Assembly: GCA_943787595.1 (NCBI GenBank)
Contig: CALSNA010000002.1
Coordinates: forward strand, 374,467 to 438,466
Length of the DNA: 64,000 nt
Reading direction: 5' to 3'
Source of the DNA: an uncultured Pseudomonadales bacterium
Lineage (GTDB): Bacteria > Pseudomonadota > Gammaproteobacteria > Pseudomonadales > Balneatricaceae
Part shown: piece after piece, positions 34,258 to 44,477 of the stretch
Position numbering within the stretch: position 1 is the stretch's first letter
How the letters are laid out: the number at the start of each line of letters is the position of its first letter
The notes under the pieces: generated by a model
Seen by the model: only the letters and a program-made list of their open reading frames with translations
What the model was told of the DNA's origin: nothing
Databases searched by the model: none
Program-made: the position numbers and the translations under genes

Positions 34258-36048
34258 TCAATCCAGCATGGTTAACAACGCTTCACCCATATGGGTCTGC
34301 CAGGCCGCCTCAACCTGACGTTGAATACCTGTCTGATTGAGGCTATTGGCAGCCAGCATCTGAGTCCGTTTGGCATGAGCCTCAAATTGATCCCCATGGC
34401 CCAGAGTTAGCAACGGACAGGATAAACCTTGCTGTTGCATACTCTCGGCTACCGCTGAACCAGCTCCGCCTTGCACAACGTGGTCTTCCAAAGTAACTAA
34501 TAAACGATGCTGTGCTACCAGTTTTGCCACCTGATCATGATCCAAAGGCTTTACAAAGCGCATATTCACCAGCGTTGCATCAAGTTGGGTAGCGACTTCA
34601 ACGGCAATTGGCAGCAGGGCACCAAAATTCAGAAGGGCAATTCTTTGACCTTGTCGCATCACATGACTGCGACCCAATTGTATTGCGGCAACAGCTCCGG
34701 GGCTAGGCGCCGCAAGTCCACGCGGATAGCGCACACAGGCTGGACCAGCATAATGGTAACCAAATTCCAGCATGGCTTCAGCTTCAACAGCATTGCCTGG
34801 AGCCATGATAACTAGGTTTGGAATACAGCGCAAATAAGCCAGGTCGTATGCACCTGCATGGGTGGATCCATCTTCCCCAACAAAGCCCGCCCGATCAATA
34901 GCGATCAGCACATCCAGTTGCTGTAGCACAACATCATGAATCAGCTGGTCATAAGCTCGCTGCAAGAATGTAGAATAAATAGCCACTACCGGCTTGGCAT
35001 CAGCACAAGCCATACCAGCAGCCAAGGTTAGGGCATGTTGTTCGGCGATGGCTACATCGAACAATCGCTGGGGATAACATCGGCTAAAAGTTGCCAAACC
35101 GGAACCATTGATCATGGCAGGCGTAATGACCAATAAACGCGGATCATGAGCAGCTTTAGTTAAACTCCAGTCGCCAAATACTTGAGCATAAGTACGTTCA
35201 TAATGGTTAAGCTTAGCGTCATTAGAAGAATTGATCTTATCAATGGCATGATAACTCACGGCATCGCGTTCTGCAGGGCCATAGCCCTTACCCTTTATCG
35301 TACGTACATGCAGCAAACGGGGCCCTTTAATCATAGCCAGTTGGTTCAACTGTTGTATCAAGGCAGCAATATCATGGCCATCAATGGGACCCTCATAATG
35401 AAACCCCAAACTATGGAACCACTGACTAATATCAGTTACTCGACCTGAGTTGTTAGCCAAACTGGATAGGCCTCCCACACTAGGAGAAATAGACATTTGG
35501 TTATCATTAATAATAACCAGAATATCAGCCTCACAATGGGCAGCATGGTGCAGGGCTTCATAGGCCATACCACCTGTTAGGGCACCATCACCCACTACTG
35601 CAATATGCTGTCGCTGGCACTGCCCACTGGCCAGTGACATCCCCAGCAAGGCACTGATAGAAGTACTTGCATGACCGGTTCCAAACACATCAAATTCGCT
35701 CTCACCCAACTTGGGGAACGGCGCTAGTCCACCCTGCTGGCGCATAGTTAACATGGCGTGTTTGCGCCCGGTGATGATCTTATGGGGGTATGCCTGGTGA
35801 CCCACATCCCAAATTAAACGGTCATGGGGCGTGTTGAATAAATAATGTAGCACAAGGGTCAGTTCTACCACACCTAAGCCAGCACCAAGATGACCACCAG
35901 TTTGACCCACGCAATACAGTAAAAACTGGCGCAGTTCAGCAGCTAGCAATGGCAACTGACTGACCTGTAGACGGCGCAGCTCAGTGACCCCATTAATACG
36001 ATCAAGCAGTGGTGTTAGAGGGGCTGTTAAGGGTATTGATTCTTGCAT
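34258..36048 (-). CDS. dxs: 1-deoxy-D-xylulose-5-phosphate synthase
   Basis: Thiamine-diphosphate enzyme of the MEP isoprenoid pathway joining pyruvate and glyceraldehyde-3-P, 596 residues (slightly shorter than the usual 620). GHLGAGLGVVELT, the GDGALTGGMAYEALHHA thiamine-binding motif, IAIDRAGFVGEDGSTHAG and DVAIAEQHALT are present. It heads toward ribA and follows ispA by 19 bases: the standard dxs-ispA-xseB operon. It needs glyceraldehyde-3-P, still available from upstream glycolysis. Confidence 0.94.
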   Translation of the reverse strand: MQESIPLTAPLTPLLDRINGVTELRRLQVSQLPLLAAELRQFLLYCVGQTGGHLGAGLGVVELTLVLHYLFNTPHDRLIWDVGHQAYPHKIITGRKHAMLTMRQQGGLAPFPKLGESEFDVFGTGHASTSISALLGMSLASGQCQRQHIAVVGDGALTGGMAYEALHHAAHCEADILVIINDNQMSISPSVGGLSSLANNSGRVTDISQWFHSLGFHYEGPIDGHDIAALIQQLNQLAMIKGPRLLHVRTIKGKGYGPAERDAVSYHAIDKINSSNDAKLNHYERTYAQVFGDWSLTKAAHDPRLLVITPAMINGSGLATFSRCYPQRLFDVAIAEQHALTLAAGMACADAKPVVAIYSTFLQRAYDQLIHDVVLQQLDVLIAIDRAGFVGEDGSTHAGAYDLAYLRCIPNLVIMAPGNAVEAEAMLEFGYHYAGPACVRYPRGLAAPSPGAVAAIQLGRSHVMRQGQRIALLNFGALLPIAVEVATQLDATLVNMRFVKPLDHDQVAKLVAQHRLLVTLEDHVVQGGAGSAVAESMQQQGLSCPLLTLGHGDQFEAHAKRTQMLAANSLNQTGIQRQVEAAWQTHMGEALLTMLD

Positions 36049-36066
36049 TATATAATCATCAACCAG

Positions 36067-36963
36067 TCAATGATCACGTTGTATCATAAAGTAGACCAGT
36101 TCCCTGAGCATGGCAGCTGATGCACCAAAACCCCCTAGTGCTGTTAGTGCCTGTGATTGTAGTTGCTGTAATAGTTTCCGGGCTTGTGGTATGCCCAACA
36201 CCACGGGATAAGTCGATTTAACATGGCTTAAGTCAGACTGAGATGGTTTACCCAGAGTTTTAGTATCACTTTCTATATCAAGAATATCATCCTGTATTTG
36301 GAAGGCCAAGCCCATAATTCTGCCATAATGGGCTAAAGCCCGCTGTTGGTCAGTACTCACATCAGGGTCAGTTAACGCACCCAATTCAACACTGGCACTG
36401 ATCAAAGCACCGGTCTTATGCTGATGAATAATTTCTAGTTGTGCCTGGGTGAGTTGCTGTCCTTCAGCTTCCATATCTAGCATCTGTCCTGCTACCATCC
36501 CCCGGGCACCAGCGGATCGTGCCAGAATTGAAATCATTATCAGGCGACGGTCAGTTTTCAGACCAGTATCATCACCAACACTAAGCAATTCAAATGCTAG
36601 CGCTTGCAGAGCATCACCCACCAGAATTGCTGTGGCTTCATTGTAGGCACAGTGACAAGATGGTTTACCCCGTCTTAGATCATCATCGTCCATTGCTGGT
36701 AAATCATCATGCACCAAAGAATAGGCATGCAGCGCTTCCACCGCTGCTGCTGGCGCATCAGCTGCCACTGGTTGACTACCAACCGCCTCAGCCGCAGCAT
36801 AAACCAGACTAGCACGCACACGTTTGCCTTCTCCCAGCAGGCTATAGGCCATTGCCTGTTGCAACTGCGGGCTGACCTGCAATTCTGACAACACTTGCTC
36901 AAGCCCAGCAGCTACTCGTCCTTGGCAATGTGTTAGAAAAGTCACAAGCTGTTTTGCAGGCAT
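36067..36963 (-). CDS. ispA: farnesyl diphosphate synthase
   Basis: Short-chain isoprenyl diphosphate synthase of 298 residues, condensing IPP with DMAPP and GPP. The first aspartate-rich motif is DDLPAMDDDDLRRG and the second FQIQDDILD. It lies between xseB and dxs in the same orientation with two- and nineteen-base gaps. The product feeds ubiquinone and undecaprenyl carrier synthesis. Confidence 0.94.
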   Translation of the reverse strand: MPAKQLVTFLTHCQGRVAAGLEQVLSELQVSPQLQQAMAYSLLGEGKRVRASLVYAAAEAVGSQPVAADAPAAAVEALHAYSLVHDDLPAMDDDDLRRGKPSCHCAYNEATAILVGDALQALAFELLSVGDDTGLKTDRRLIMISILARSAGARGMVAGQMLDMEAEGQQLTQAQLEIIHQHKTGALISASVELGALTDPDVSTDQQRALAHYGRIMGLAFQIQDDILDIESDTKTLGKPSQSDLSHVKSTYPVVLGIPQARKLLQQLQSQALTALGGFGASAAMLRELVYFMIQRDH

Positions 36964-36965
36964 AT

Positions 36966-37205
36966 TTAGGTCTGTTCTGTGAAAGGTTTACGACTGATAG
37001 CACCTTGTTCATCCTGCAACAATAAGTTAACCTTTTGCTCAGCTTTATCAAGTGCCTGCTGGCAAGCTCGAGTTAATGCAACTCCTTGCTCAAAGGTAGA
37101 TAGGGATTGCTCCAAAGTCAGCTCACCCTGTTCCATTTGTTGCACCAACTGTTCCAACTGTCGCAGATTGGCTTCAAAACTAGGATTGACAACTTTTTCT
37201 CCCAC
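36966..37205 (-). CDS. xseB: exodeoxyribonuclease VII small subunit
   Basis: Small helical subunit of 79 residues; several copies bind XseA to form the single-strand exonuclease. It has [35 protein letters not shown], the nearly invariant family core. Its stop is two bases from the ispA start. xseA is not in this window. Confidence 0.93.
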   Translation of the reverse strand: MGEKVVNPSFEANLRQLEQLVQQMEQGELTLEQSLSTFEQGVALTRACQQALDKAEQKVNLLLQDEQGAISRKPFTEQT

Positions 37206-37253
37206 AATAACATCCTCAAGTCAAGAAATTTGCAGAATTAACAAATCATAAAA

Positions 37254-37844
37254 TTATAAGCCCGGCACTATACCAGCAGGCATAGCCAATATGGTGACCA
37301 ACTTCTGGATTATCAGCATATCAACTAAATTAATCGCAATAAAGATAAGGATAGGTGAAAAATCCAAACCACCAAAAGCTGGCAGCATACTGCGAGCTTT
37401 TGCCAGAACAGGCTCGGTCAGCTGACGTAGTAACAGAGCCCCGGGATGAAAACTATTAGGAGCTAACCAGCTCAATATAATCGTTACAAGGATGGCAAAA
37501 AAATAGATATCCATAGTTTGTGACAGCAGACCGACTAAGCTCCAAGCCAGTAGCTGAAACAAGGATGGCAAAGCATACGAATATAACAATAGTACTGCTA
37601 CCATGATTAACAATTGCACTGCTATGGCCAGACTCAGCACTGCCAAGTTAATATGAGCAATAGTAGGCAGCAGTGGTTGTAAGATAACAATGAAGGGTTG
37701 GGTAATTTTAACCAGTGCCTGGACAATAGGATTGTAAAAGTCAGCCCGGGCCCACTGTAATAATAAACGCAACAACAAAATCAACAAAAAAAAGCCGACT
37801 AGCGTTTGTACCAGAAAGATCCCGGCGTTGTTTATGTCAGACAC
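37254..37844 (-). CDS. yggT: YggT family membrane protein
   Basis: Integral membrane protein of 196 residues with two YggT domains, each with a pair of helices and an amphipathic RxxxxP...P segment (LLRLLLQWARADFYNPIVQ and LSWLAPNSFHPGALLLRQLTEPVL). It probably affects turgor or cell-envelope assembly; no biochemical role is firm. In other genomes it lies near proC and hemW, and hemW is the next gene here. Confidence 0.88.
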   Translation of the reverse strand: MSDINNAGIFLVQTLVGFFLLILLLRLLLQWARADFYNPIVQALVKITQPFIVILQPLLPTIAHINLAVLSLAIAVQLLIMVAVLLLYSYALPSLFQLLAWSLVGLLSQTMDIYFFAILVTIILSWLAPNSFHPGALLLRQLTEPVLAKARSMLPAFGGLDFSPILIFIAINLVDMLIIQKLVTILAMPAGIVPGL

Positions 37845-37989
37845 TTAATCAATCCTTAGGGACCATTATCAAAGAGGAATGGCTCAACGCACAGCGTTGA
37901 TGGGTAGTTAGTATAAAAAAATTCGACTAATATAACAATTGTTACAATCCGAGATCTGGCAGATGTGATAATATTTTCAGGCGTTACAG

Positions 37990-39132
37990 TTAACCAGTTG
38001 ACTGAAAATAGGTTAATAGATCATCTAGATAACGCCAGCCTAAGGCAGTTGCACGTAACCTGTTTGATTCCATTAAGCCAGCCTGGCGGGCCTTCTGCAA
38101 TGGAGTAGCAATAGACTGGATGGGCAAGCCAGTTCTCTGGGTGAATAGTTGACTATCGACGCCATAATATAGGCGTAAGGCATTGATAAAAAATTCTAAC
38201 GGCAAATCTTCCTGGGTTACAGTCACAGCTGATGATAGTGCGTCAATGGCCACCATATAAGCCTTCGGTTGACGCAACTTAACCCGTCTTTGTACCTGAA
38301 ACTGCCCGTAGTAGTTATGGCTGATCTTCCCATGGGCTCCAGCACCAATGCCCAAATAGTCACCAAAGTGCCAGTAATTCAGATTATGGCGTGCTTCAGC
38401 ACCAGTCTGAGCAAAGGCTGAAACCTCGTATTGCTGAAAGTTAGCAGAAGTAAGTAGCGATTGCCCCTCAAGTTGCATATCCGCTAGCATATCCTCATTC
38501 GGCAAAGATGGTGGTCGTAGATAAAATTCCGTGTTGGGTTCCAGGGTTAGCTGATACCAGGATATGTGTTGTACCCCATACGTTAGTGCCTGAAGCAAGT
38601 CTTCCTGAGACTGTTGTTGAGTCTGTCCCGGGAGCCCATACATTATATCTAGGTTGATACGCTCACAGCCCAGTTGTAGTAACGAAACAATGGCATCATG
38701 CCCTTGTTTCGCCGTATGAATCCGACCGAGAGCCTGTAAATACTTATCTTGAAAACTCTGAATTCCCAATGAAAATCGGTTAACACCAACTTCTAGATAA
38801 CCTGCAAAACGCGCCTGCTCAAAAGCACCAGGATTGGCCTCAAGGGTGATTTCCACTGTCGTAGTTAACTGGATCCGACGGCTGATACCCTGCAATAGGT
38901 TAGCCATAGCTGTGACTGAAAACAGACTCGGGGTACCACCGCCTAGAAATACACTGCCAACACTACGGCCCTGTACCATAGGCAATTCTGCATCAAGATC
39001 CCGCAATAGCGCAGCTACATACTGCTGTTCAGGCAGGTTAGCGGGTGCAGTGTGAGAATTAAAATCACAATAGGGACACTTTTGAACACACCAAGGTAAG
39101 TGCACATACAGCGATAATGGCGGGAGTGGCAT
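37990..39132 (-). CDS. hemW: HemW heme chaperone (radical SAM)
   Basis: Radical SAM protein once annotated as coproporphyrinogen oxidase; HemW instead binds and transfers heme. The 4Fe-4S motif CVQKCPYCDF is near the start, and VFLGGGTPSLF and GIQSFQDKYL follow. I choose ATG 39132 (MPLPPLSLYVHLPWC), giving 380 residues; the open frame extends 47 codons upstream with a hydrophobic segment that is not family-like. It lies beside rdgB, the usual order. Confidence 0.9.
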   Translation of the reverse strand: MPLPPLSLYVHLPWCVQKCPYCDFNSHTAPANLPEQQYVAALLRDLDAELPMVQGRSVGSVFLGGGTPSLFSVTAMANLLQGISRRIQLTTTVEITLEANPGAFEQARFAGYLEVGVNRFSLGIQSFQDKYLQALGRIHTAKQGHDAIVSLLQLGCERINLDIMYGLPGQTQQQSQEDLLQALTYGVQHISWYQLTLEPNTEFYLRPPSLPNEDMLADMQLEGQSLLTSANFQQYEVSAFAQTGAEARHNLNYWHFGDYLGIGAGAHGKISHNYYGQFQVQRRVKLRQPKAYMVAIDALSSAVTVTQEDLPLEFFINALRLYYGVDSQLFTQRTGLPIQSIATPLQKARQAGLMESNRLRATALGWRYLDDLLTYFQSTG

Positions 39133-39311
39133 CAGGAGTTCCTGTGAAATTGTGAAGTGCTTTGGCACAAAATTAACTATGATGGCTAATTCAATTACTA
39201 CAAGCAACAGGTTATGATTGGAGTTGCTCAGTGCATGCAAATCAAGGTTCAGCTGTTGTATCAACTTATCCAAACAAAGTTACGAAAATGTTACTTCACA
39301 GCTCACTCCTG

Positions 39312-39926
39312 CTACTGGCCAAGTTCCATTTCAGTTTTCAATATCGATATCAATTGACGTAAAGCCTGACCACGATGGCTGAGTTGCTGTTTCTCTGCAG
39401 GCATCAGTTCCGCTGCTCGGCAATCAAGTTCCAATACTTGGAAGTGGGGGTCATAACCAAATCCGTAGTAACCTTTAGGCTGATCCATAATCAGGCCTTC
39501 CCAACTGGCTTGACAAATAATTGGGACTGGATCTTGCGGGTGACGCATATAAGCCAACACACAATGGAGCCGAGCTTTGCGTTCAACTTCTGACATGTCC
39601 GCCAAGTCTGTTAACAAGCGAATATTATTAGCTCGATCACGATCCAGACCAGTCACTCCAGCATAACGAGCTGAATAAATACCTGGCGCACCCTGTAGGG
39701 CATCGACTTCAAGGCCAGAATCATCAGCCAAGGCAGGCAAGCCAGACACCAATGAAGCATAACGTGCCTTGATGATGGCATTTTCAACAAACGTTAACCC
39801 AGTTTCTTCAACTGCATGGTCAATAAATTCATTTTGCGGTATTAACTGCAAACCTATAGGCTGCAGCAAAGCATGCATTTCCATCAGTTTACCAGTATTA
39901 CCACTGGCCAACACCAGTTTCTGCAT
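39312..39926 (-). CDS. rdgB: XTP/dITP pyrophosphatase
   Basis: House-cleaning nucleotidase removing ITP and XTP before incorporation. From ATG 39926 it reads MQKLVLASGNTGKLMEM, the family start, then ADDSGLEVDAL with catalytic Asp, and GFGYDPHF further on, with a C-terminal SHRGQALRQL. The frame extends 14 codons upstream, which seems non-native. It is adjacent to hemW on the same strand. Confidence 0.92.
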   Translation of the reverse strand: MQKLVLASGNTGKLMEMHALLQPIGLQLIPQNEFIDHAVEETGLTFVENAIIKARYASLVSGLPALADDSGLEVDALQGAPGIYSARYAGVTGLDRDRANNIRLLTDLADMSEVERKARLHCVLAYMRHPQDPVPIICQASWEGLIMDQPKGYYGFGYDPHFQVLELDCRAAELMPAEKQQLSHRGQALRQLISILKTEMELGQ

Positions 39927-39968
39927 CAGGCTTAATACACTTAAATTACTTGAAATATTATCAATCAT

Positions 39969-40383
39969 ACTATCGCAGACATAATAGCTTTGTCGAAATA
40001 AATATTATCGACAGCCACTGCAAAATTTGGCGCAAACCTGGCATTATTTATGCCAACAATAAAGCTACTGACAGCTAGTAAGCTATCAGCAATTGAAGAC
40101 CCAAGCAATCAAGGATGACTGGGAGCGTATTCGTAATACATTTATCTATCAGCATCACTTCATCACGCACACAGGATTTAGGGGGAGGCAAGTCAAACCC
40201 AGACTAAGGTTAATCACCGGGGCGTGTAACCTTAGTCATCGGGAGAAACAGCGATTAGAGCGGCACAATGTATTATAGCTATGTTCAGGCCTAGGACACA
40301 ATATAGGGGTTTTTCGTGAATTTTACCAAGGAATAAGGCATAAGTTGCATTATTCCACACCGTTTTTATCTGGGCAGTAAGCA
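39969..40383. other. gap between csp-like gene and rdgB
   Basis: A 61-codon frame on the plus strand (40093-40278) has no recognisable similarity. The notable element is a strong inverted repeat at 40202-40237. Nothing else is visible. Confidence 0.4.
40202..40237. repeat. perfect 11-bp inverted repeat
   Basis: GACTAAGGTTA at 40202-40212 is exactly complementary to TAACCTTAGTC at 40227-40237 with a 14-base GC-rich loop. No poly-T follows. It could be the end of a lost mobile element, an RNA hairpin or a protein site. Confidence 0.6.
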
Positions 40384-40818
40384 CTAAACCAAAGTTACAT
40401 CTTCAGCTTGATTACCTTTATCGCTTTCTCTCACATTAAAGCTTACTCTTTGACCTTCTTGCAAGGAACGATATTTCTGGCCACGGATCGAACGAAAATG
40501 TACAAATACATCTCGACCTGAATCACAAGTGATAAAACCAAACCCTTTGGCTACGTTAAACCATTTGATGGCTCCATATTCTCGACCTAAATCATTGACA
40601 TGATTGTCCCGACTCACTTCATTATTTATTCTGGTGTTGTTAAATTTCACATTTGTAACTAGACAAGCTACCCAGACCATACAAAAGATCAGCGCTGCCG
40701 CCAGTGGGTATTGACTTACTAAATTGATGTCTGTTAGTACACTTTGTAAAGCATAAGGCAGAATCAATGCTACAATGATACTAGCAATGAAACTGAAGAT
40801 TAATATTGTTCTGCTCAT
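40384..40818 (-). CDS. membrane-anchored cold-shock domain protein
   Basis: 144 residues in two parts. The N-terminus (about 1-60) has two hydrophobic segments, likely membrane helices, and the C-terminus (about 80-144) is a cold-shock domain with RNP motifs KGFGFI and DVFVHF. Related proteins with an extra N-terminal membrane portion exist in gammaproteobacteria. The cold-shock domain suggests single-stranded nucleic-acid binding near the inner membrane. One RNP flank, WFNVAKGFGFITCDSG, is close to CspA. Monocistronic. Confidence 0.8.
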   Translation of the reverse strand: MSRTILIFSFIASIIVALILPYALQSVLTDINLVSQYPLAAALIFCMVWVACLVTNVKFNNTRINNEVSRDNHVNDLGREYGAIKWFNVAKGFGFITCDSGRDVFVHFRSIRGQKYRSLQEGQRVSFNVRESDKGNQAEDVTLV

Positions 40819-41338
40819 GATTATCTCTGTTTTTTTGTCGTTCCCGATATCCTATACATTGATCGTAACGTTACGTAGTGGATGATTATTTTATTGTTGA
40901 ATGTGGACTGGTTTTCCTAACAGGAAGGTTTCGTTATTAGGATACCGTATAATGTGTTTTAAAGTTGCTGTGATTGGTAACTTCGGCCCTTGATAGGATT
41001 GACTATGCTAAATGGCATGAATGAACATAGCTTAACTAGAAAAAATTTATTAATCAAACACTTGTTTAACCTTGAAAGACTTTTAAACAATTAGATTAGG
41101 ATTCCAAATTAATATTACGAGCAAAAACAATGAACCCTTTTTAGTGGAACAACGAATAAGATGACATATTTTAAACTTGCATAAGCCTGCTAATTCATAC
41201 ACTGATAATAATAGGCTGTACAGATTACTTGGGCCGGTATTAATAATCAGGAAACACATATGCTATTGAGTGGCGCAACAGATAACATGAGCCAATTAGT
41301 GACTATTATGGCTAGCCTGACTAAAGTTGGTCCGAGAC
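40819..41338. other. 520-base gap upstream of csp-like gene
   Basis: No coding frame of note. It includes the leader of the cold-shock gene, which in this family may be long and structured, but I could not identify a cold-box element. Confidence 0.35.
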
Positions 41339-43090
41339 TTAATGGGTGCGTATGCGCTCCTGAACTTCCAGGATTTTATGAAATAGGTCCCCCTCTGATA
41401 TAGCGTTAATCAGCCTACCCTGGCTGACAATGGGTATCGTTTCACCAGTAAATGTGGTAATTTTTTTCATAGCGTCAACCAGTGAATCGGTGGTTATAAA
41501 ATAAAGTGGGTGTGAATCCATAGCAGCATCCAAGCTCATTGTTTGAGCAAGATCATACATACTGACTTTGCCCAGCAATACATTTTCTTCGTTGCAAACA
41601 TAGGCTTCATGCAAATTAGCGGTTTGCATACGCTCCTGTGTTTCGGCGATGCTGGTGTGTGGTTCAACGATGATATATGAGCTGCTACGGATTTCGGTAA
41701 CATTAATTTGTAACAGGGCAATGTGTTCCTGACCAATTCGCATGTCAATGCCCAAGTCAAGCAGTTGCCGATCAAAATAAGATAAGCCAAAAAGCCTGAG
41801 TGTGAGGGTGGAACATAAAATGACGCAGAGCATCGCACTAAGTCCATATGCATAGGAACCAGTTAGCTCAATCACGATGATGATAACCGTCAGTGGAGCA
41901 CCGATTACCGCTGCACCAACTGCTGCCATCACTGCTACAGACAGACTATGACTCATTTCTGGAGATAGGCCTACAGTAACTGCTGCATAGGCAACAATAC
42001 CCCCTGTTGCGGCCCCAATGAACAATGCCGGGCCAAAGATACCACCAAAAAATCCAGTATTAATACAGAGTGCAGTCATGATAATCTTGCCCATCAACAG
42101 CATAAACAAATAGCTAATAGTGAATTCATTATTGATCATCTGATTAATCTGGGTTATGCCAAGTCCAAGCACATCTGGTAGCACCATGCCCATAATACCT
42201 GCTACCACAATGCAACCAAGTAATTGATGCTTGAAGCTCCACTTGCTTGCGCTAACTAGGTGCTTGGTTTGGCGAAGAACATGCATATAACTGATAACGA
42301 CTAGGCAACAGATTGGGGCAGATAGCAATAAAAAAGGAATTAATGCATTCAAGTCAATGGGTATGGTGGGAACAAAAAATGTCAATTCTGTCTGAAAGAA
42401 ATACTGATTGGTAGCATAAGCCACAATAGCGGTGACTGAAATAGGTGCAATTGCCCCAACAGAAAACTTTCTCAGCAGTGCTTCATGGGCAAATACAACA
42501 CCGGCGATAGGGGCATGAAAACCTGCTGAGATAGCGCCAGCCACGCCACAGGCAATAACAATATTCTGACTGATGCTGATCTTTGATAAGTTTCTCAGAA
42601 TCACAGCAATGGTGGCCCCAAAGTGAACCAGGGGGCCATATTGCCCAACCGAAGCGCCACCACCTGCTGCCACAAACGCAACCACAGTCGAGCCCAGCCC
42701 TCGACGGATGTCCAATGTTTCTTTGTACTGCTGGACCGCATAGATACTCTCTGCTGGCCCTGCCCACTCAGAAATATTCAGCAATTTACGAATCAATAAA
42801 ATCAATAAGCCAGCTAATCCCATGGTTACAAATACCTTGCAGGACAAACTGATATCGCCGATAGTTATATTGAATATACTGTCTATCGGATGCTCTTTAA
42901 CAGCCCAACGCACGCCCTCAACAAAACCATTGGCCACGATTGCAGTAATTATACCAAGCAATACAGCAACAATAACTTGGTCTACTATTTCTCGGATTGG
43001 CTTTAAATTGCTTGTGAATTTGACTTTATTAGACATAAAAAGTGCTTCGATCCAGTTAACTGTTTGGCAACCTTGATACAGGACTTTCAC
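41339..43090 (-). CDS. CLC-family chloride channel with CBS domains
   Basis: Integral membrane CLC protein of 583 residues, with a transmembrane part of about 430 residues and two C-terminal CBS modules (SSYIIVEPHTSIAETQ; ITTDSLVDAMKKIT). The second selectivity motif GGIFGPALFIGA is intact. In the helix-F motif, which is GREGP in transporters, the sequence is GQYGP with Tyr at residue 151 in place of the gating Glu, a change associated with channel behaviour or altered coupling. An alternative start is ATG 43036. It stands alone in the operon map. Confidence 0.88.
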   Translation of the reverse strand: MKVLYQGCQTVNWIEALFMSNKVKFTSNLKPIREIVDQVIVAVLLGIITAIVANGFVEGVRWAVKEHPIDSIFNITIGDISLSCKVFVTMGLAGLLILLIRKLLNISEWAGPAESIYAVQQYKETLDIRRGLGSTVVAFVAAGGGASVGQYGPLVHFGATIAVILRNLSKISISQNIVIACGVAGAISAGFHAPIAGVVFAHEALLRKFSVGAIAPISVTAIVAYATNQYFFQTELTFFVPTIPIDLNALIPFLLLSAPICCLVVISYMHVLRQTKHLVSASKWSFKHQLLGCIVVAGIMGMVLPDVLGLGITQINQMINNEFTISYLFMLLMGKIIMTALCINTGFFGGIFGPALFIGAATGGIVAYAAVTVGLSPEMSHSLSVAVMAAVGAAVIGAPLTVIIIVIELTGSYAYGLSAMLCVILCSTLTLRLFGLSYFDRQLLDLGIDMRIGQEHIALLQINVTEIRSSSYIIVEPHTSIAETQERMQTANLHEAYVCNEENVLLGKVSMYDLAQTMSLDAAMDSHPLYFITTDSLVDAMKKITTFTGETIPIVSQGRLINAISEGDLFHKILEVQERIRTH

Positions 43091-43421
43091 TAATAATCAT
43101 GAGTTATCGTAACAGGTCTCCTATATTAATGATGTTACTCGGCTTTATACAGATTGATATGATTAAATATGCAATGCTTTCTCTGCATTAGTAACTTTAT
43201 ATAAAGTCATTTCAGGTTCCGGAGTCGGTGCTCAACTTTTATTTTGAAGCCCTATTCTAGCTATAAACCGCACTCTTTGTCTTGTCTTGGAAACATACAT
43301 AACATGTTATTCCAAGCTATATTGAAACAAGGTTGAATCATGTGAAATCTGTATGGAAATTGGCTTTGATTTTCTCAGATGGTAGCTTATGATGTTAAAT
43401 TGATGTAAAAATATCTAGGAA
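43091..43421. other. gap between CLC gene and argC
   Basis: Divergent promoters are expected here. AGGA at 43417-43420 lies seven bases before the second GTG of argC. Nothing else noted. Confidence 0.35.
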
Positions 43422-43427
43422 GTGACT

Positions 43428-44477
43428 GTGAGAAAAATTGCCATTGTCGGTGGTTCAGGTTACACCGGTGTTGAATTACTGAGGGTATTGGCTTGCCATC
43501 CTGGCACAGAGGTAATTGCTATTACCTCTCGTGCCGAGGCTGGTCGGCAGGTAGCCGATACCTATCCCAGCTTGCGTAAGATTTATAATCTAAACTTTAG
43601 TGCCCCTACCCTTAGCTTGTTAAGTCAAGCAGACCTGGTTTTTTTCGCCACACCCAATGGAGTGGCCATGAACATGGTTCCTGAGTTGCTAAAAAAAGGG
43701 GTTCGAGTGATCGATTTGGCGGCTGATTTCCGCTTCCAGAGTGTCTCAGTGTGGTCTCAATGGTATGGTATGACGCATGCCTGTCCCCAACTCTTATCAG
43801 AGGCGGTATATGGCTTACCGGAAATAAACCGGGAAGCCATTAGGCATGCTCGCCTGGTAGCGAATCCAGGCTGTTACCCAACTGCAGTCCAACTAGGCTT
43901 CTTACCATTGATTGAGCAAGGTATTGTATTGCAGGATCAACTGATTGCTGACTGCAAATCCGGTGTTAGTGGTGCTGGTCGTGGTAGTGCTGTGGGGAGT
44001 TTGTTCTGTGAAGCCGGTGAAAGCTTGAAAGCTTACGGTGTTAATGGACATCGACACCTCCCAGAAATAGAAGAACGTCTTGCAGTAGCCGCTGAAAGCG
44101 CTGTCAGCCTTACCTTTATCCCTCACTTAGCACCTATGATTCGTGGTATCTATGCCACACTTTATGGAGTTGTTAGTCCTGAAAAATTCCATACTTTTAG
44201 CTTGGAACAGCTGCAGGAAGACTATATTGCCCGTTATGCAAATCATCCTTTTGTGGATGTCATGCCATTGGGCAGCTATCCGGAAACACGCAGTGTGAAG
44301 GGCTCGAATATCTGCCGAATTGCCTTACACCAGCCTCAAAGTGGAAACAAAATAGTTGTTTTATCTGTCATTGACAATCTGGTTAAAGGTGCAGCGGGTC
44401 AGGCCATACAAAATATGAACCTGATGCTAGGCTTTGCAGAACAGACAGGTCTTGAGCAAACGGCATTGATGCCCTGA
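43428..44477 (+). CDS. argC: N-acetyl-gamma-glutamyl-phosphate reductase
   Basis: Third enzyme of arginine synthesis, NADPH-dependent reduction of the acyl phosphate made by ArgB. The NAD-binding [16 protein letters not shown] lies near the N-terminus, and the catalytic Cys is in ANPGCYPTA near residue 150. GTG at 43428 has a well-spaced AGGA; the preceding GTG at 43422 is too close to it. About 350 residues, the usual length. It stands alone, away from argB. Confidence 0.92.
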   Translation: MRKIAIVGGSGYTGVELLRVLACHPGTEVIAITSRAEAGRQVADTYPSLRKIYNLNFSAPTLSLLSQADLVFFATPNGVAMNMVPELLKKGVRVIDLAADFRFQSVSVWSQWYGMTHACPQLLSEAVYGLPEINREAIRHARLVANPGCYPTAVQLGFLPLIEQGIVLQDQLIADCKSGVSGAGRGSAVGSLFCEAGESLKAYGVNGHRHLPEIEERLAVAAESAVSLTFIPHLAPMIRGIYATLYGVVSPEKFHTFSLEQLQEDYIARYANHPFVDVMPLGSYPETRSVKGSNICRIALHQPQSGNKIVVLSVIDNLVKGAAGQAIQNMNLMLGFAEQTGLEQTALMP

